Assembly: GCF_900107735.1 (NCBI RefSeq)
Contig: NZ_FNQV01000003.1
Coordinates: 160,325-224,324, forward strand
Direction of reading: 5' to 3'
Length of the DNA: 64,000 bases
DNA from: Bowdeniella nasicola
GTDB taxonomy: Bacteria > Actinomycetota > Actinomycetes > Actinomycetales > Actinomycetaceae
Both the position numbers and the translations under genes were made by a program. Of the stretch, positions 16,743 through 23,678 are shown piece by piece. Positions within the stretch are counted from its first letter, which is position 1; every line of letters begins with the position of its first letter. The notes beneath the pieces are model-generated. The model was given only the letters and a program-made list of their open reading frames with translations. It did not search any database and was not told the origin of the DNA.

Positions 16743-17200
16743 CTGGCGGAGGTATCGCTCTCATCGTCCTCGCCGGCCTCGGCTTGGCGGCGGCGTTCCT
16801 CGCGCTGTTTCTTCTTGCGCGCTTCCTCCTCGGCCTCGCGCTGCCGACGCTGGCGTTCGTAATGCGCCTTGCGTGCCTGCCAGTCGAGATCGGCTAGGAA
16901 GGTCTCATCGTCGTCGGGGGCAACGGGCTTAGCCTTGCGCCCAAAAATCCCGCCGCGGGGATTGTTCGACGGGCTTGTCGGATTCCACGAGCCCTGCCGC
17001 CCGCGCTGGTAGGGCGCCGAGCCCGTCATCCGGGACATGAACAGCCAGGCGAGTGGGCCCACGACGGGAACCAAGATGAGGATGATCCACAGTCCCTTCG
17101 GCAATCCGCGCGGCACGCGGTCCCGCGGGGTCATGACGCAATCAGCTAACGCATAGATCAATAGCGCTGCAATCACGATGACAGGGAGCACTCGAACCAT
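16739..17200 (-). CDS. PLDc_N domain membrane protein
   Basis: The 153-residue protein has two N-terminal helices with the PLDc_N signature (LLIYALADCVMTPRDRVPRG, then LWIILILVPVVGPLAWLFMS). A cytoplasmic tail follows, ending in a highly charged Arg/Lys/Glu stretch (about 115-145) that is probably a coiled coil. Despite the domain name there is no phospholipase catalytic domain. TACCCT six bases before the ATG supports this start. Function is unknown. Confidence 0.75.
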   Translation of the reverse strand: MVRVLPVIVIAALLIYALADCVMTPRDRVPRGLPKGLWIILILVPVVGPLAWLFMSRMTGSAPYQRGRQGSWNPTSPSNNPRGGIFGRKAKPVAPDDDETFLADLDWQARKAHYERQRRQREAEEEARKKKQREERRRQAEAGEDDESDTSAS

Positions 17201-17206
17201 ATCTCT

Positions 17207-17212
17207 AGGGTA
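17207..17212 (-). promoter_or_regulatory. Leaderless -10 box of the PLDc_N gene
   Basis: TACCCT on the minus strand precedes the ATG at 17200 by six bases. Confidence 0.5.
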
Positions 17213-17267
17213 CGTCGGATCAGCAGCGCGGGCGTATCGACTTCGCCACCCGCGTACGGCGCCGGAC

Positions 17268-17273
17268 TACAGT
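17268..17273 (+). promoter_or_regulatory. Leaderless -10 box of the DUF4229 gene
   Basis: TACAGT is followed by six bases and GTG at 17280. This decides the start in favour of that GTG over upstream in-frame codons. Confidence 0.5.
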
Positions 17274-17279
17274 GAGGGG

Positions 17280-17573
17280 GTGGCCTTTTTGACGTACACC
17301 CTCTATCGCATCCTGTTGATCGCCGGCGCCGGCGGCATCCTTGTCCTTGCCGGGTTTAACTGGCGTTCCCCGATCACCTGGATCATCGCCGTGCTCATCG
17401 GAGCGCTGCTATCGTACGTGCTGCTTGATCGCCCGCGTCGGGCCGCCGTGGCGCAGCTCGCCGAGCACGATCCGCTGCGGGCGCGACGAACCCGCGAGCA
17501 GCGAGCGGATGCGGCCAGTTCCGAAGAGGACCTGCTCCTCGACGATGAGCTAGAGCGCAAAGACGAGCGCTAG
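17280..17573 (+). CDS. DUF4229 small membrane protein
   Basis: The 97-residue protein has two helices (YRILLIAGAGGILVLAGFNW and WIIAVLIGALLSYVLLD), then a basic segment with RPRRAAVAQLAEHDPLRARR and an acidic tail (EEDLLLDDELERKDER). This fits DUF4229, a small actinobacterial membrane protein commonly found beside menA. The 3' end overlaps the convergent menA gene by 24 bp. The start at GTG 17280 fits family length and the promoter geometry. Confidence 0.72.
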   Translation: MAFLTYTLYRILLIAGAGGILVLAGFNWRSPITWIIAVLIGALLSYVLLDRPRRAAVAQLAEHDPLRARRTREQRADAASSEEDLLLDDELERKDER

Positions 17574-18419
17574 CGCGAAGGCATACAGCAGCTCGAAAAA
17601 GCCGGTGTCCCGCAGGACGGCAATGAGTTCCTTGCCGGTAGCGCCTGCGGGCACTGGCTTGATGATGAACCAGGCCGGCACGATGAGGGCGAGCAGGATA
17701 AGCGCGCCCGGATGGGCGATGGCGGTGAGAACAGCGAGGGCAATTGCGCCCATAATCATGGCGACAAACGCGTAGCGGGCGCGGCGATCACCCAGGCGCA
17801 CGGCCAGGGTGTGCTTGCCGGTGACGGCGTCGGTGGGGATATCGCGGATGTTGTTTGCCATGAGAATGGCGCACGCGATGAGCCCGATCCCGCTGGCTCC
17901 GGCCCATACGGTCCACGGAACAGTGAGGGCCTGGGTGTAGGTCGTGCCCGCGGTGGCGACGAGGCCGAAGAAGATAAAGACGAAGACTTCGCCGAGACCC
18001 AGGTAGCCGTAAGGCTTCTTCCCGCCGGTGTAAAACCACGCCGCGATGATCGCCGCGACGCCGATCGCAATGAGCCACGGCTGGCGCGCGAGAATGACGA
18101 GGACGAGCCCGGCGAGCGCCGCGATAGCGAAGCAGGCAAGCGCCGCACGTTGCACGTTCGCCGGCGCCGTCAGGCCACCGCCGGTCAGGCGGGGCGGCCC
18201 GGATCGGTTGTCGTCGGTGCCGCGGATGCCATCGGAGTAGTCGTTGGCGTAATTGACCCCGACCTGTAAGGCGAGCGCCACGATCGCGGCGAGCAGTGCG
18301 CGCGGCAGGGAGAAGCTGCCGAGCCCGATCGCGGCTCCCGAGCCGAGGATGACCGGAGCCACGGCAGCGGGCAGGGTACGAAGGCGCGCGCCTTCGATCC
18401 AATCGGCGAGCGTCGCCAT
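17550..18419 (-). CDS. menA: 1,4-dihydroxy-2-naphthoate polyprenyltransferase MenA
   Basis: The 289-residue UbiA-superfamily membrane enzyme joins a polyprenyl diphosphate to dihydroxynaphthoate. The first Asp-rich motif is NYANDYSDGIRGTDD (about residues 56-70), and the second lies in ANNIRDIPTDAVTGKHTLAV, which binds Mg2+ and diphosphate. About eight to nine helices are visible. ATG at 18419 gives the family N-terminus (MATLADWIEGARLRTLPAA), with GAAAGGA about 10 nt upstream. The prenyl donor is probably made by the synthase encoded after nuoN. Confidence 0.93.
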   Translation of the reverse strand: MATLADWIEGARLRTLPAAVAPVILGSGAAIGLGSFSLPRALLAAIVALALQVGVNYANDYSDGIRGTDDNRSGPPRLTGGGLTAPANVQRAALACFAIAALAGLVLVILARQPWLIAIGVAAIIAAWFYTGGKKPYGYLGLGEVFVFIFFGLVATAGTTYTQALTVPWTVWAGASGIGLIACAILMANNIRDIPTDAVTGKHTLAVRLGDRRARYAFVAMIMGAIALAVLTAIAHPGALILLALIVPAWFIIKPVPAGATGKELIAVLRDTGFFELLYAFALALVFAL

Positions 18420-18482
18420 AAGGGATCGGTCCTTTCGCAAGGGGAGGGGGAAAGCCTGCCCAAGTCTAACGCCGCGCAGGCG

Positions 18483-19775
18483 CTAGCGTGGATCGCGGCT
18501 TTCACCCTCGCCGCTGGCAAGGCGCGCGGCTGCGAGGCTGGCGATTCGGCGCCGGTCGATTTTGCCGGGGCCGCGCTCGGGCAGCGCCGGCAGGGTGACA
18601 AGGGCGCGCGGGCGCTGCTCGGCGGGCCGGGTTCCAAGCGCTGCCCGAACCTGGTCGAGGGTGGTGCCTGGCGTCGTCGTGACGAAGGTTAGGCGCTCGC
18701 CCCACCGCGGATCCGGCACACCGACGATGATGCCCTCCATACCGGCGTCGGACAGCAGCTGTTCGACGGCCTGCGGCGAGACGTTTGCGCCGCCGGTGAT
18801 GATGACGTCATCGGCCCGGCCGATCACGTTAAGGACGCCTCCGGTGAGCTCGCCGAGATCGGAGGTGAGGATCGAATGGCCGAGCCGGTGGCGGGGGTTG
18901 GTGGGGGTGGCGTCGGTGAGGTAGCCGTCGACGACCATCGCGCCGGCGAGGCGGATGAGGCCGACGCCGTGCGCGTCGACGTCCGTGAGGCTGACCTGAA
19001 CGCCCGGCAGGGTGCGGCCATCGTAGACGCAGCCGCCGCCCGTCTCGCTCATGCCGTAGGTGCGCACGATGTTCAGGCCTGCCTGCGCGGCCGCGCGGGC
19101 CGTCGCCGGTGGCAGGGCGGCCCCGCCGACGAGGATCGCATCGAAACGCTCACCGATGCGCCGGGCGAGGGCGGGGTCGGCCACGACTTCGCGCAGCTGG
19201 GTGGGCACGAGGGAGGTGTAGAGCCGGGTGGCGCCGTCGTGACGCTCGGCGGCCGCTGCGAGGGCAGCGGGGTCGAAGCCGGCGGCAGTATCCACGATGA
19301 TCGGCTCGGTATCCGCGAGCAGGCTGCGGGTAAGGACCTGCAGGCCCGCGATGTGATGGACCGGCAGCCCGGTCACCCACGTCGCCCGGGCCTTCGGCGG
19401 CAGGGCGGAGCGCGCCGCGTCGAGGGTGGCCGGGGCGAGGGTGGTGGGAGGCGGCTGGTCTGCAAGCGTGACCAGCGTCGCGAGCGCCGAGGACAGCACG
19501 TTGGTGGGGCTGAGGCCGACGAGGTTACCCTGCCCGGTGGTCGATCCGGAGGTCTGGACGATGATCCGCGCATCGGCCAGTGGGCGGCGGATACGGCCGA
19601 GGGTGCGGCTGATCTCGCTAGGCGTCGCCGCCGGGTCGGATAGGTAGTTGGGCGGGGTGGCGTCCTGCGCCAACGCGGTGGCAAGAGTGCGCAGCACCCG
19701 CGTGATTGCGGCGGCATCGCGGCCGCCCACGACGGGGACGATACCGTTCGGATCGGCTGGGGCGAAGGTGGTCAC
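18483..19775 (-). CDS. menE: o-Succinylbenzoate-CoA ligase MenE
   Basis: The 430-residue AMP-forming ligase has phosphate-binding loop IVQTSGSTTGQGNLVGLSP (about 94-112), adenine-binding YGMSETGGGCVYDG, the GRADDVIITGGANVSPQAVE hinge and C-terminal lysine region GPGKIDRRRIASL. It activates o-succinylbenzoate with CoA, between MenC and MenB. The GTG start is supported by TATCGT six bases upstream. A palindrome at 19800-19815 lies where a -35 element would be. No menH or hotdog thioesterase of this pathway is encoded in the window. Confidence 0.9.
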   Translation of the reverse strand: MTTFAPADPNGIVPVVGGRDAAAITRVLRTLATALAQDATPPNYLSDPAATPSEISRTLGRIRRPLADARIIVQTSGSTTGQGNLVGLSPTNVLSSALATLVTLADQPPPTTLAPATLDAARSALPPKARATWVTGLPVHHIAGLQVLTRSLLADTEPIIVDTAAGFDPAALAAAAERHDGATRLYTSLVPTQLREVVADPALARRIGERFDAILVGGAALPPATARAAAQAGLNIVRTYGMSETGGGCVYDGRTLPGVQVSLTDVDAHGVGLIRLAGAMVVDGYLTDATPTNPRHRLGHSILTSDLGELTGGVLNVIGRADDVIITGGANVSPQAVEQLLSDAGMEGIIVGVPDPRWGERLTFVTTTPGTTLDQVRAALGTRPAEQRPRALVTLPALPERGPGKIDRRRIASLAAARLASGEGESRDPR

Positions 19776-19781
19776 CCGTTA

Positions 19782-19787
19782 ACGATA
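19782..19787 (-). promoter_or_regulatory. Leaderless -10 box of menE
   Basis: TATCGT on the minus strand lies six bases before the GTG start of menE. Confidence 0.5.
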
Positions 19788-19799
19788 ACGAGGATGGTG

Positions 19800-19815
19800 T
19801 CATACCTGGGTATGA
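19800..19815. promoter_or_regulatory. Palindrome between menE and a candidate RNA gene
   Basis: TCATACC-TG-GGTATGA is a perfect seven-base inverted repeat. It overlaps a plus-strand TATGAT box (19811-19816) and the -35 region of the minus-strand menE promoter. It could be a shared operator or, less likely, a simple hairpin. Confidence 0.45.
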
Positions 19816-19822
19816 TGCCGCG

Positions 19823-20034
19823 TCCGACTGGCAAGGGAGGAAGATCAGGGCAAGTTCAGTCTCCCGATGAGCGTCCTCTGCCTTGCGCTGCGGCATTATT
19901 GAGGTGTCGGCGCGATTAGCCGTAGCGCTTATCAGGAGGAGGGCCTGAGCTACGCACGCGACTTCTCGTCTGGTCTCCGCAGGGGGAGACCAGACGGTCA
20001 AGACCCGGCCACGGGGGTGGCCGGGTCTTTCTTT
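19823..20034 (+). ncRNA. Candidate small RNA or terminated leader transcript
   Basis: No protein gene of normal size fits this roughly 210-base stretch. A near-consensus TATGAT box lies about 7 bp before the proposed start, and a strong terminator closes it. Between them is an 11-bp perfect hairpin (19968-19995, arms GTCTGGTCTCC and GGAGACCAGAC) with a G-rich loop. Very short open frames exist, for example 11 codons from 19867, so a leader-peptide attenuator is possible. However, the downstream RDD gene seems to have its own promoter after the terminator. I do not recognise a known RNA family. Confidence 0.3.
20000..20034 (+). terminator. Strong intrinsic terminator upstream of the RDD gene
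   Basis: The arms AAGACCCGGCC and GGCCGGGTCTT make an 11-bp stem with loop ACGGGGGT, followed by TCTTT. It ends whatever is transcribed from the menE-RDD intergenic region. Confidence 0.85.
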
Positions 20035-20037
20035 GAC

Positions 20038-20043
20038 TACTCT
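20038..20043 (+). promoter_or_regulatory. Leaderless -10 box of the RDD gene
   Basis: TACTCT follows the terminator directly and lies six bases before the ATG at 20050. Confidence 0.5.
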
Positions 20044-20049
20044 TGAGTC

Positions 20050-20504
20050 ATGGCCCATCACGCCCCGCCGCCGCAGGCAATGCGCGCAATGTCGGGCGAA
20101 GTCCCCGCCAGTTTTTGGCGCCGTGCGCTCTCCTTTACCGTCGGCTTCCTGCTCCCGGTCAGCCTCGTACGCCAGGCGCTGTCAAGCGCGTTCACGGGCC
20201 GCTCGGAGCCGCCGCAGCGGATATCTGGCTGTACTCGAGTCTCGCCTACCTCATCGTCGTAGCCCTGACCGCGCTCACGGCACGAGCGGGCGAGCCGCTG
20301 CGCTACCGGATGGTGGGTCTTCGGGCAGAGACCGCCAGCGGTGAGCCGGCGAGCCGGTGGCGACTCGCCGGGCGCGATCTCGCGCACACCCTGGATTTCC
20401 TGACGCTGTTTTGGGGATTCGTGCGCCCCCTGATCAGCCCGAGTCGGCAAACGCTTGGCGACCACATCGCCAAGGTCTACGTCGTAAACGCGGCAGGCGC
20501 CTAG
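20050..20504 (+). pseudogene. RDD-family membrane protein, frameshifted
   Basis: The N-terminal half is in the frame of ATG 20050 (SGEVPASFWRRALSFTVGFL, then LPVSLVRQALSSAFTG). The second half is in the frame one base earlier: GAAAADIWLYSSLAYLIVVA, RMVGLRAETASGEPASRW, then RQTLGDHIAKVYVV. Joined, they give a normal RDD-domain protein of about 150 residues with two or three helices. The switch falls between about 20170 and 20215 and needs a net loss of one base. Neither single frame gives a complete domain. It is either a pseudogene or a sequencing error. It overlaps the convergent menB end by four bases. Confidence 0.75.
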
Positions 20505-21460
20505 TAGTAATACGGGAAGGGCGACCAGTCGGGATCGCGTCGCTCGACAAACGCGTCACGGCCCTCAGCTGCTTCATCCGTCATGTAGGCCAGGCGCGTG
20601 GCTTCGCCCGCGAAGACCTGCTGGCCCGCGAGCCCGTCGTCGGCGAGATTGAACGCGAATTTCAGCATCCGGATCGCCTGCGGTGACTTGGTGGCGATAA
20701 TGCGGGCGTAGCCGAGCGCCACATTCTCGATTTCGGCATGATCGGCGACCTCGTTGACCACGCCCCAGCGCTCGGCATCCTCCGCGCTGTATTCGCGGGC
20801 GAGGAAGAAAATCTCGCGGGCGCGCTTGTCCCCAATCTGGCGGGCGAGCAGGGCCGAGCCGTACCCCGCGTCGAAGGAGCCGACGTTGGCATCGGTTTGC
20901 ATGAAGCGTGCGTGCTGCCGCGAGGCGATCGAGAGGTCCGCCACGACGTTGAGGGAATGGCCGCCGCCGGCCGCCCAGCCGGACACAACGCAGATGACGA
21001 CCTTCGGCATCGTGCGGATGAGTCGCTGGACTTCCAAAATGTGCAGCCGGCCCGCGCGGGCGGGATCGATCTGCTCCCGCCGGGTGTGCGGATCGGCCTG
21101 GGCGTCCGCGCCCGCGACCTCGTAGTGGTAGCCGGCGCGCCCGCGGATGCGCTGATCGCCGCCGGAGCAAAACGCCCAGCCGCCGTCCTTGGGGCTCGGG
21201 CCATTGCCGGTGAGGATGACGGTCCCCACGTCGCTTGTCATGCGGGCGTGATCGAGCGCGCGGTAGAGCTCATCGACGGTGTGTGGCCGGAAGGCATTGC
21301 GGACCTCGGGCCGGTTAAACGCGATGCGGACGGCGGGTAGGTCCTCGCCCGAGTCCGGGTCGATGGCGCGATGGTAGGTCATGTCGGTGAAGCCGAAACC
21401 CGCAACCTCGCGCCACAGGCGGGGGTTGAATGGCTGGCCAGCGCTTTCGTGAGGTGTCAT
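20501..21460 (-). CDS. menB: 1,4-dihydroxy-2-naphthoyl-CoA synthase MenB
   Basis: This 319-residue crotonase-fold enzyme closes the naphthoate ring from o-succinylbenzoyl-CoA. Family marks include FNRPEVRNAFRPHTVDELYR, the oxyanion-hole segment GWAFCSGGDQRIRGRAGYHY, GWAAGGGHSLNVVADLSIAS, and SFDAGYGSALLARQIGDKRA. The tail ends in EGRDAFVERRDPDWSPFPYY, typical of MenB. ATG at 21460 is chosen because TACTCT lies seven bases before it; ATG at 21466 would add two residues. It is divergent from menF with only about 50 bp between starts. Confidence 0.94.
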   Translation of the reverse strand: MTPHESAGQPFNPRLWREVAGFGFTDMTYHRAIDPDSGEDLPAVRIAFNRPEVRNAFRPHTVDELYRALDHARMTSDVGTVILTGNGPSPKDGGWAFCSGGDQRIRGRAGYHYEVAGADAQADPHTRREQIDPARAGRLHILEVQRLIRTMPKVVICVVSGWAAGGGHSLNVVADLSIASRQHARFMQTDANVGSFDAGYGSALLARQIGDKRAREIFFLAREYSAEDAERWGVVNEVADHAEIENVALGYARIIATKSPQAIRMLKFAFNLADDGLAGQQVFAGEATRLAYMTDEAAEGRDAFVERRDPDWSPFPYYY

Positions 21461-21467
21461 ACGCATT

Positions 21468-21473
21468 AGAGTA
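21468..21473 (-). promoter_or_regulatory. Leaderless -10 box of menB
   Basis: TACTCT on the minus strand lies seven bases before ATG 21460 and sits in the narrow menB-menF gap. Confidence 0.45.
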
Positions 21474-21510
21474 GTTGAGTCCCTCGTAACCCCCATCGAA
21501 GGAATCCGAC

Positions 21511-22716
21511 TTGTCCCAGGTGAGCCCGCCCGACCTTGCACAACTGCATGCCGGGCACCAACCGACCATCTGGCGGCACGGCAGCGACGCCGAGTCCGTC
21601 CGGACGATCGGAATCGGCGAATTCGCGCGACTAACTGCCTCCGGGCGCGGCCGCTTCGAGGAATTGCAGGAGCAGTTTTCCGCGCTGTGCGCCGCGCTGC
21701 CCGCCTACACCTCGGGGGTACGTGCCTTCGTCTCCGCCACGTTTTCGCCCGTCTCGCAAGCCACCAGCGTGCTCATCGTGCCGCGCATCCAGTGGCATAT
21801 CGGACCCGCCGGGGTGCGTGTCATAGACCTGAGCGACCTCATGGCCGAGGCGCCCGAGGTGTCGCAGCCGCCGCGCGCGGCGAGCCGAGTCGTGGCGCAG
21901 CATGCGGGCGAGCTCAGCGACGAGGCGTTCCTGAGCGGGGTGCGCGAGGCCGTGCGTCGGATCGAAGCGGGCGAACTCGCCAAAACGGTCCTCGCGCGCG
22001 ATGAGGTCATCGAGCTCGACGGCCATGTGCCGATCGGGCCACTTGCGGCGGCGCTCGCGGAAGCCTACCCGACGTGCTGGACCTACTACGTCGATGGCCT
22101 GATCGGCGCGAGCCCCGAGATGCTCGTGCGCGTGCGAAACGGCGAGGTGGCCTCCCGGGCGCTCGCGGGCTCCGCGCCCGTCAGCGGCGACCTTGATGCC
22201 GATGAGGCCGCCGCCGAAGACCTCATGACGAGCGCAAAGGACACGAGCGAGCACGCCTATGCGGCGCGCAGCGTGATCGAGGTACTCCGCAGGATCGCCG
22301 ACGTGCAGGTCTCCGATACCCACGTGCTGCGGCTGCCCACGATCATGCACCTTGCTACGGATGTCAGCGGCTACCTGCGGGGCGAACACTCGGCGTTGCA
22401 GGTCGCGGGCCAGCTGCACCCTTCGGCCGCGATCTGCGGCACACCGCGCGAGGCCGCGGAGCGGGTGCTGGCCGAGCTCGAGGGCTTTGACCGCGGCCGC
22501 TACTCCGGGCCTGTCGGCTGGGTCGATGACTCCGGCAACGGCGAATTCGTCATCGCGCTGCGCTGCGCGCGCATCGAGGGGCGCGCGGACGGCCAAGACC
22601 TGCGGATGTATGCCGGCGCCGGCATCGTCGTCGGTTCCGATCCGCAGCGGGAACTAGCCGAAACGTACACGAAGATGCTGCCCATTCGGCGCGCGATTGC
22701 ACGGGTGCTGCCATGA
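21511..22716 (+). CDS. menF: Isochorismate synthase MenF
   Basis: The 401-residue chorismate-binding enzyme converts chorismate to isochorismate, the first step of menaquinone synthesis. The C-terminal domain shows GELAKTVLARDEVIELDG, TCWTYYVDGLIGASPEMLVR, SRALAGSAPVSGDLDADEAA and AAICGTPREAAERVLAELEG, with a final GAGIVVGSDPQRELAETYTK containing conserved Mg2+ and substrate residues. The TTG start at 21511 is supported by GAAGGAA about 8 bases upstream. The stop overlaps the menC ATG by four bases. Confidence 0.92.
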   Translation: MSQVSPPDLAQLHAGHQPTIWRHGSDAESVRTIGIGEFARLTASGRGRFEELQEQFSALCAALPAYTSGVRAFVSATFSPVSQATSVLIVPRIQWHIGPAGVRVIDLSDLMAEAPEVSQPPRAASRVVAQHAGELSDEAFLSGVREAVRRIEAGELAKTVLARDEVIELDGHVPIGPLAAALAEAYPTCWTYYVDGLIGASPEMLVRVRNGEVASRALAGSAPVSGDLDADEAAAEDLMTSAKDTSEHAYAARSVIEVLRRIADVQVSDTHVLRLPTIMHLATDVSGYLRGEHSALQVAGQLHPSAAICGTPREAAERVLAELEGFDRGRYSGPVGWVDDSGNGEFVIALRCARIEGRADGQDLRMYAGAGIVVGSDPQRELAETYTKMLPIRRAIARVLP

Positions 22717-23678
22717 TCGCCGTCTACGGCGCGGACCTGCGCGCGAGATTCCGGGGCCTGGACCGCCGCCACGGCATCATCCTGACGCGCGAGGGGCGCG
22801 CCGCGGAGTTCTCGCCCTTCATCGAATACGACGACGCCTACGCGGCCCGCTGGCTCGCGTGTGCGCACGAGGCCCTGGCGGGCGAGCTGCCCGCGCCGCG
22901 CCGCGATCACATCGCCGTCAACGTCACCGTGCCCGCCGTCGATCCCGAACGCGCCCACGCCATGGTGCTCGCCTCGGGCGGCTGCACCACGGCGAAGGTG
23001 AAAGTCGCCGAGACGGGCCAGGACCTGAGCGCGGACCTCGCGCGGCTCGAGGCCGTGCGTGACGCGCTCGGGCCCGCCGGCCACATCCGCGTCGATGCCA
23101 ATACCGGCTGGGACCTGAGCGAAGCGGCCCGCGTGCTTCCGCAGCTGGACCGCGCCGCCGGCGGCCTGCAATACGCCGAGCAGCCGGTTGCCGACGTCGC
23201 CGACCTTGCCACCCTGCGCCGGCAGATCGACGTGCCGCTGGCCGCCGACGAATCGATCCGGCGCTCGGCCGATCCGCTCGCCGTGAGGCGCCTGGCCGCC
23301 GCCGACTACGCCATCATCAAGGTCCAGCCGCTCGGGGGAGTGCGCGCCGCGATGGACCTCGCCGAGGCCCTCGCGCTGCCCGTCGTCGTCTCCTCCGCGC
23401 TGGAATCCTCCGTCGGCATCGCGCTCGGGCTACGCCTGGCCGCCGCGCTGGATTGCGAGCTCGCCTGCGGACTTGCCACCGTCAACCTCTTCGCCGAGGA
23501 CGTCACGAGCAGCCCGCTGCGCCCGAGCGGCGGCATGCTGCCGGTGCGCGATGTGCTGCCCGACCGGATCGATGCGGTGCGGGAGTCGGGCGAGGTGGAG
23601 CGCGTGTGGCGCGAGCGGCTGGCGCGTGTCGCGGCGCTCGCGGGAATCGATCTATCCGACTACGAGGACGAGCAGTGA
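22713..23678 (+). CDS. menC: o-Succinylbenzoate synthase MenC
   Basis: The 321-residue enolase-superfamily enzyme dehydrates SHCHC to o-succinylbenzoate. Catalytic lysine motifs are TTAKVKVAETG and AIIKVQPLGGVRAAMDLA. Metal ligands lie in RVDANTGWDLSEA, QYAEQPVADVADL and AADESIRRSADP. The operon order menF-menC-menD, with 4-bp overlaps on both sides, implies coupled translation. Length and start (ATG in the ATGA overlap) are as expected. Confidence 0.92.
   Translation: MIAVYGADLRARFRGLDRRHGIILTREGRAAEFSPFIEYDDAYAARWLACAHEALAGELPAPRRDHIAVNVTVPAVDPERAHAMVLASGGCTTAKVKVAETGQDLSADLARLEAVRDALGPAGHIRVDANTGWDLSEAARVLPQLDRAAGGLQYAEQPVADVADLATLRRQIDVPLAADESIRRSADPLAVRRLAAADYAIIKVQPLGGVRAAMDLAEALALPVVVSSALESSVGIALGLRLAAALDCELACGLATVNLFAEDVTSSPLRPSGGMLPVRDVLPDRIDAVRESGEVERVWRERLARVAALAGIDLSDYEDEQ

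Noticed and set aside
19968..20027. 6C RNA on the minus strand (two hairpins with C-rich loops when read in reverse)
   Set aside because: Each loop region has five, not six, consecutive C, and no terminator U-tract exists on that strand; the U-tract supports plus-strand transcription.
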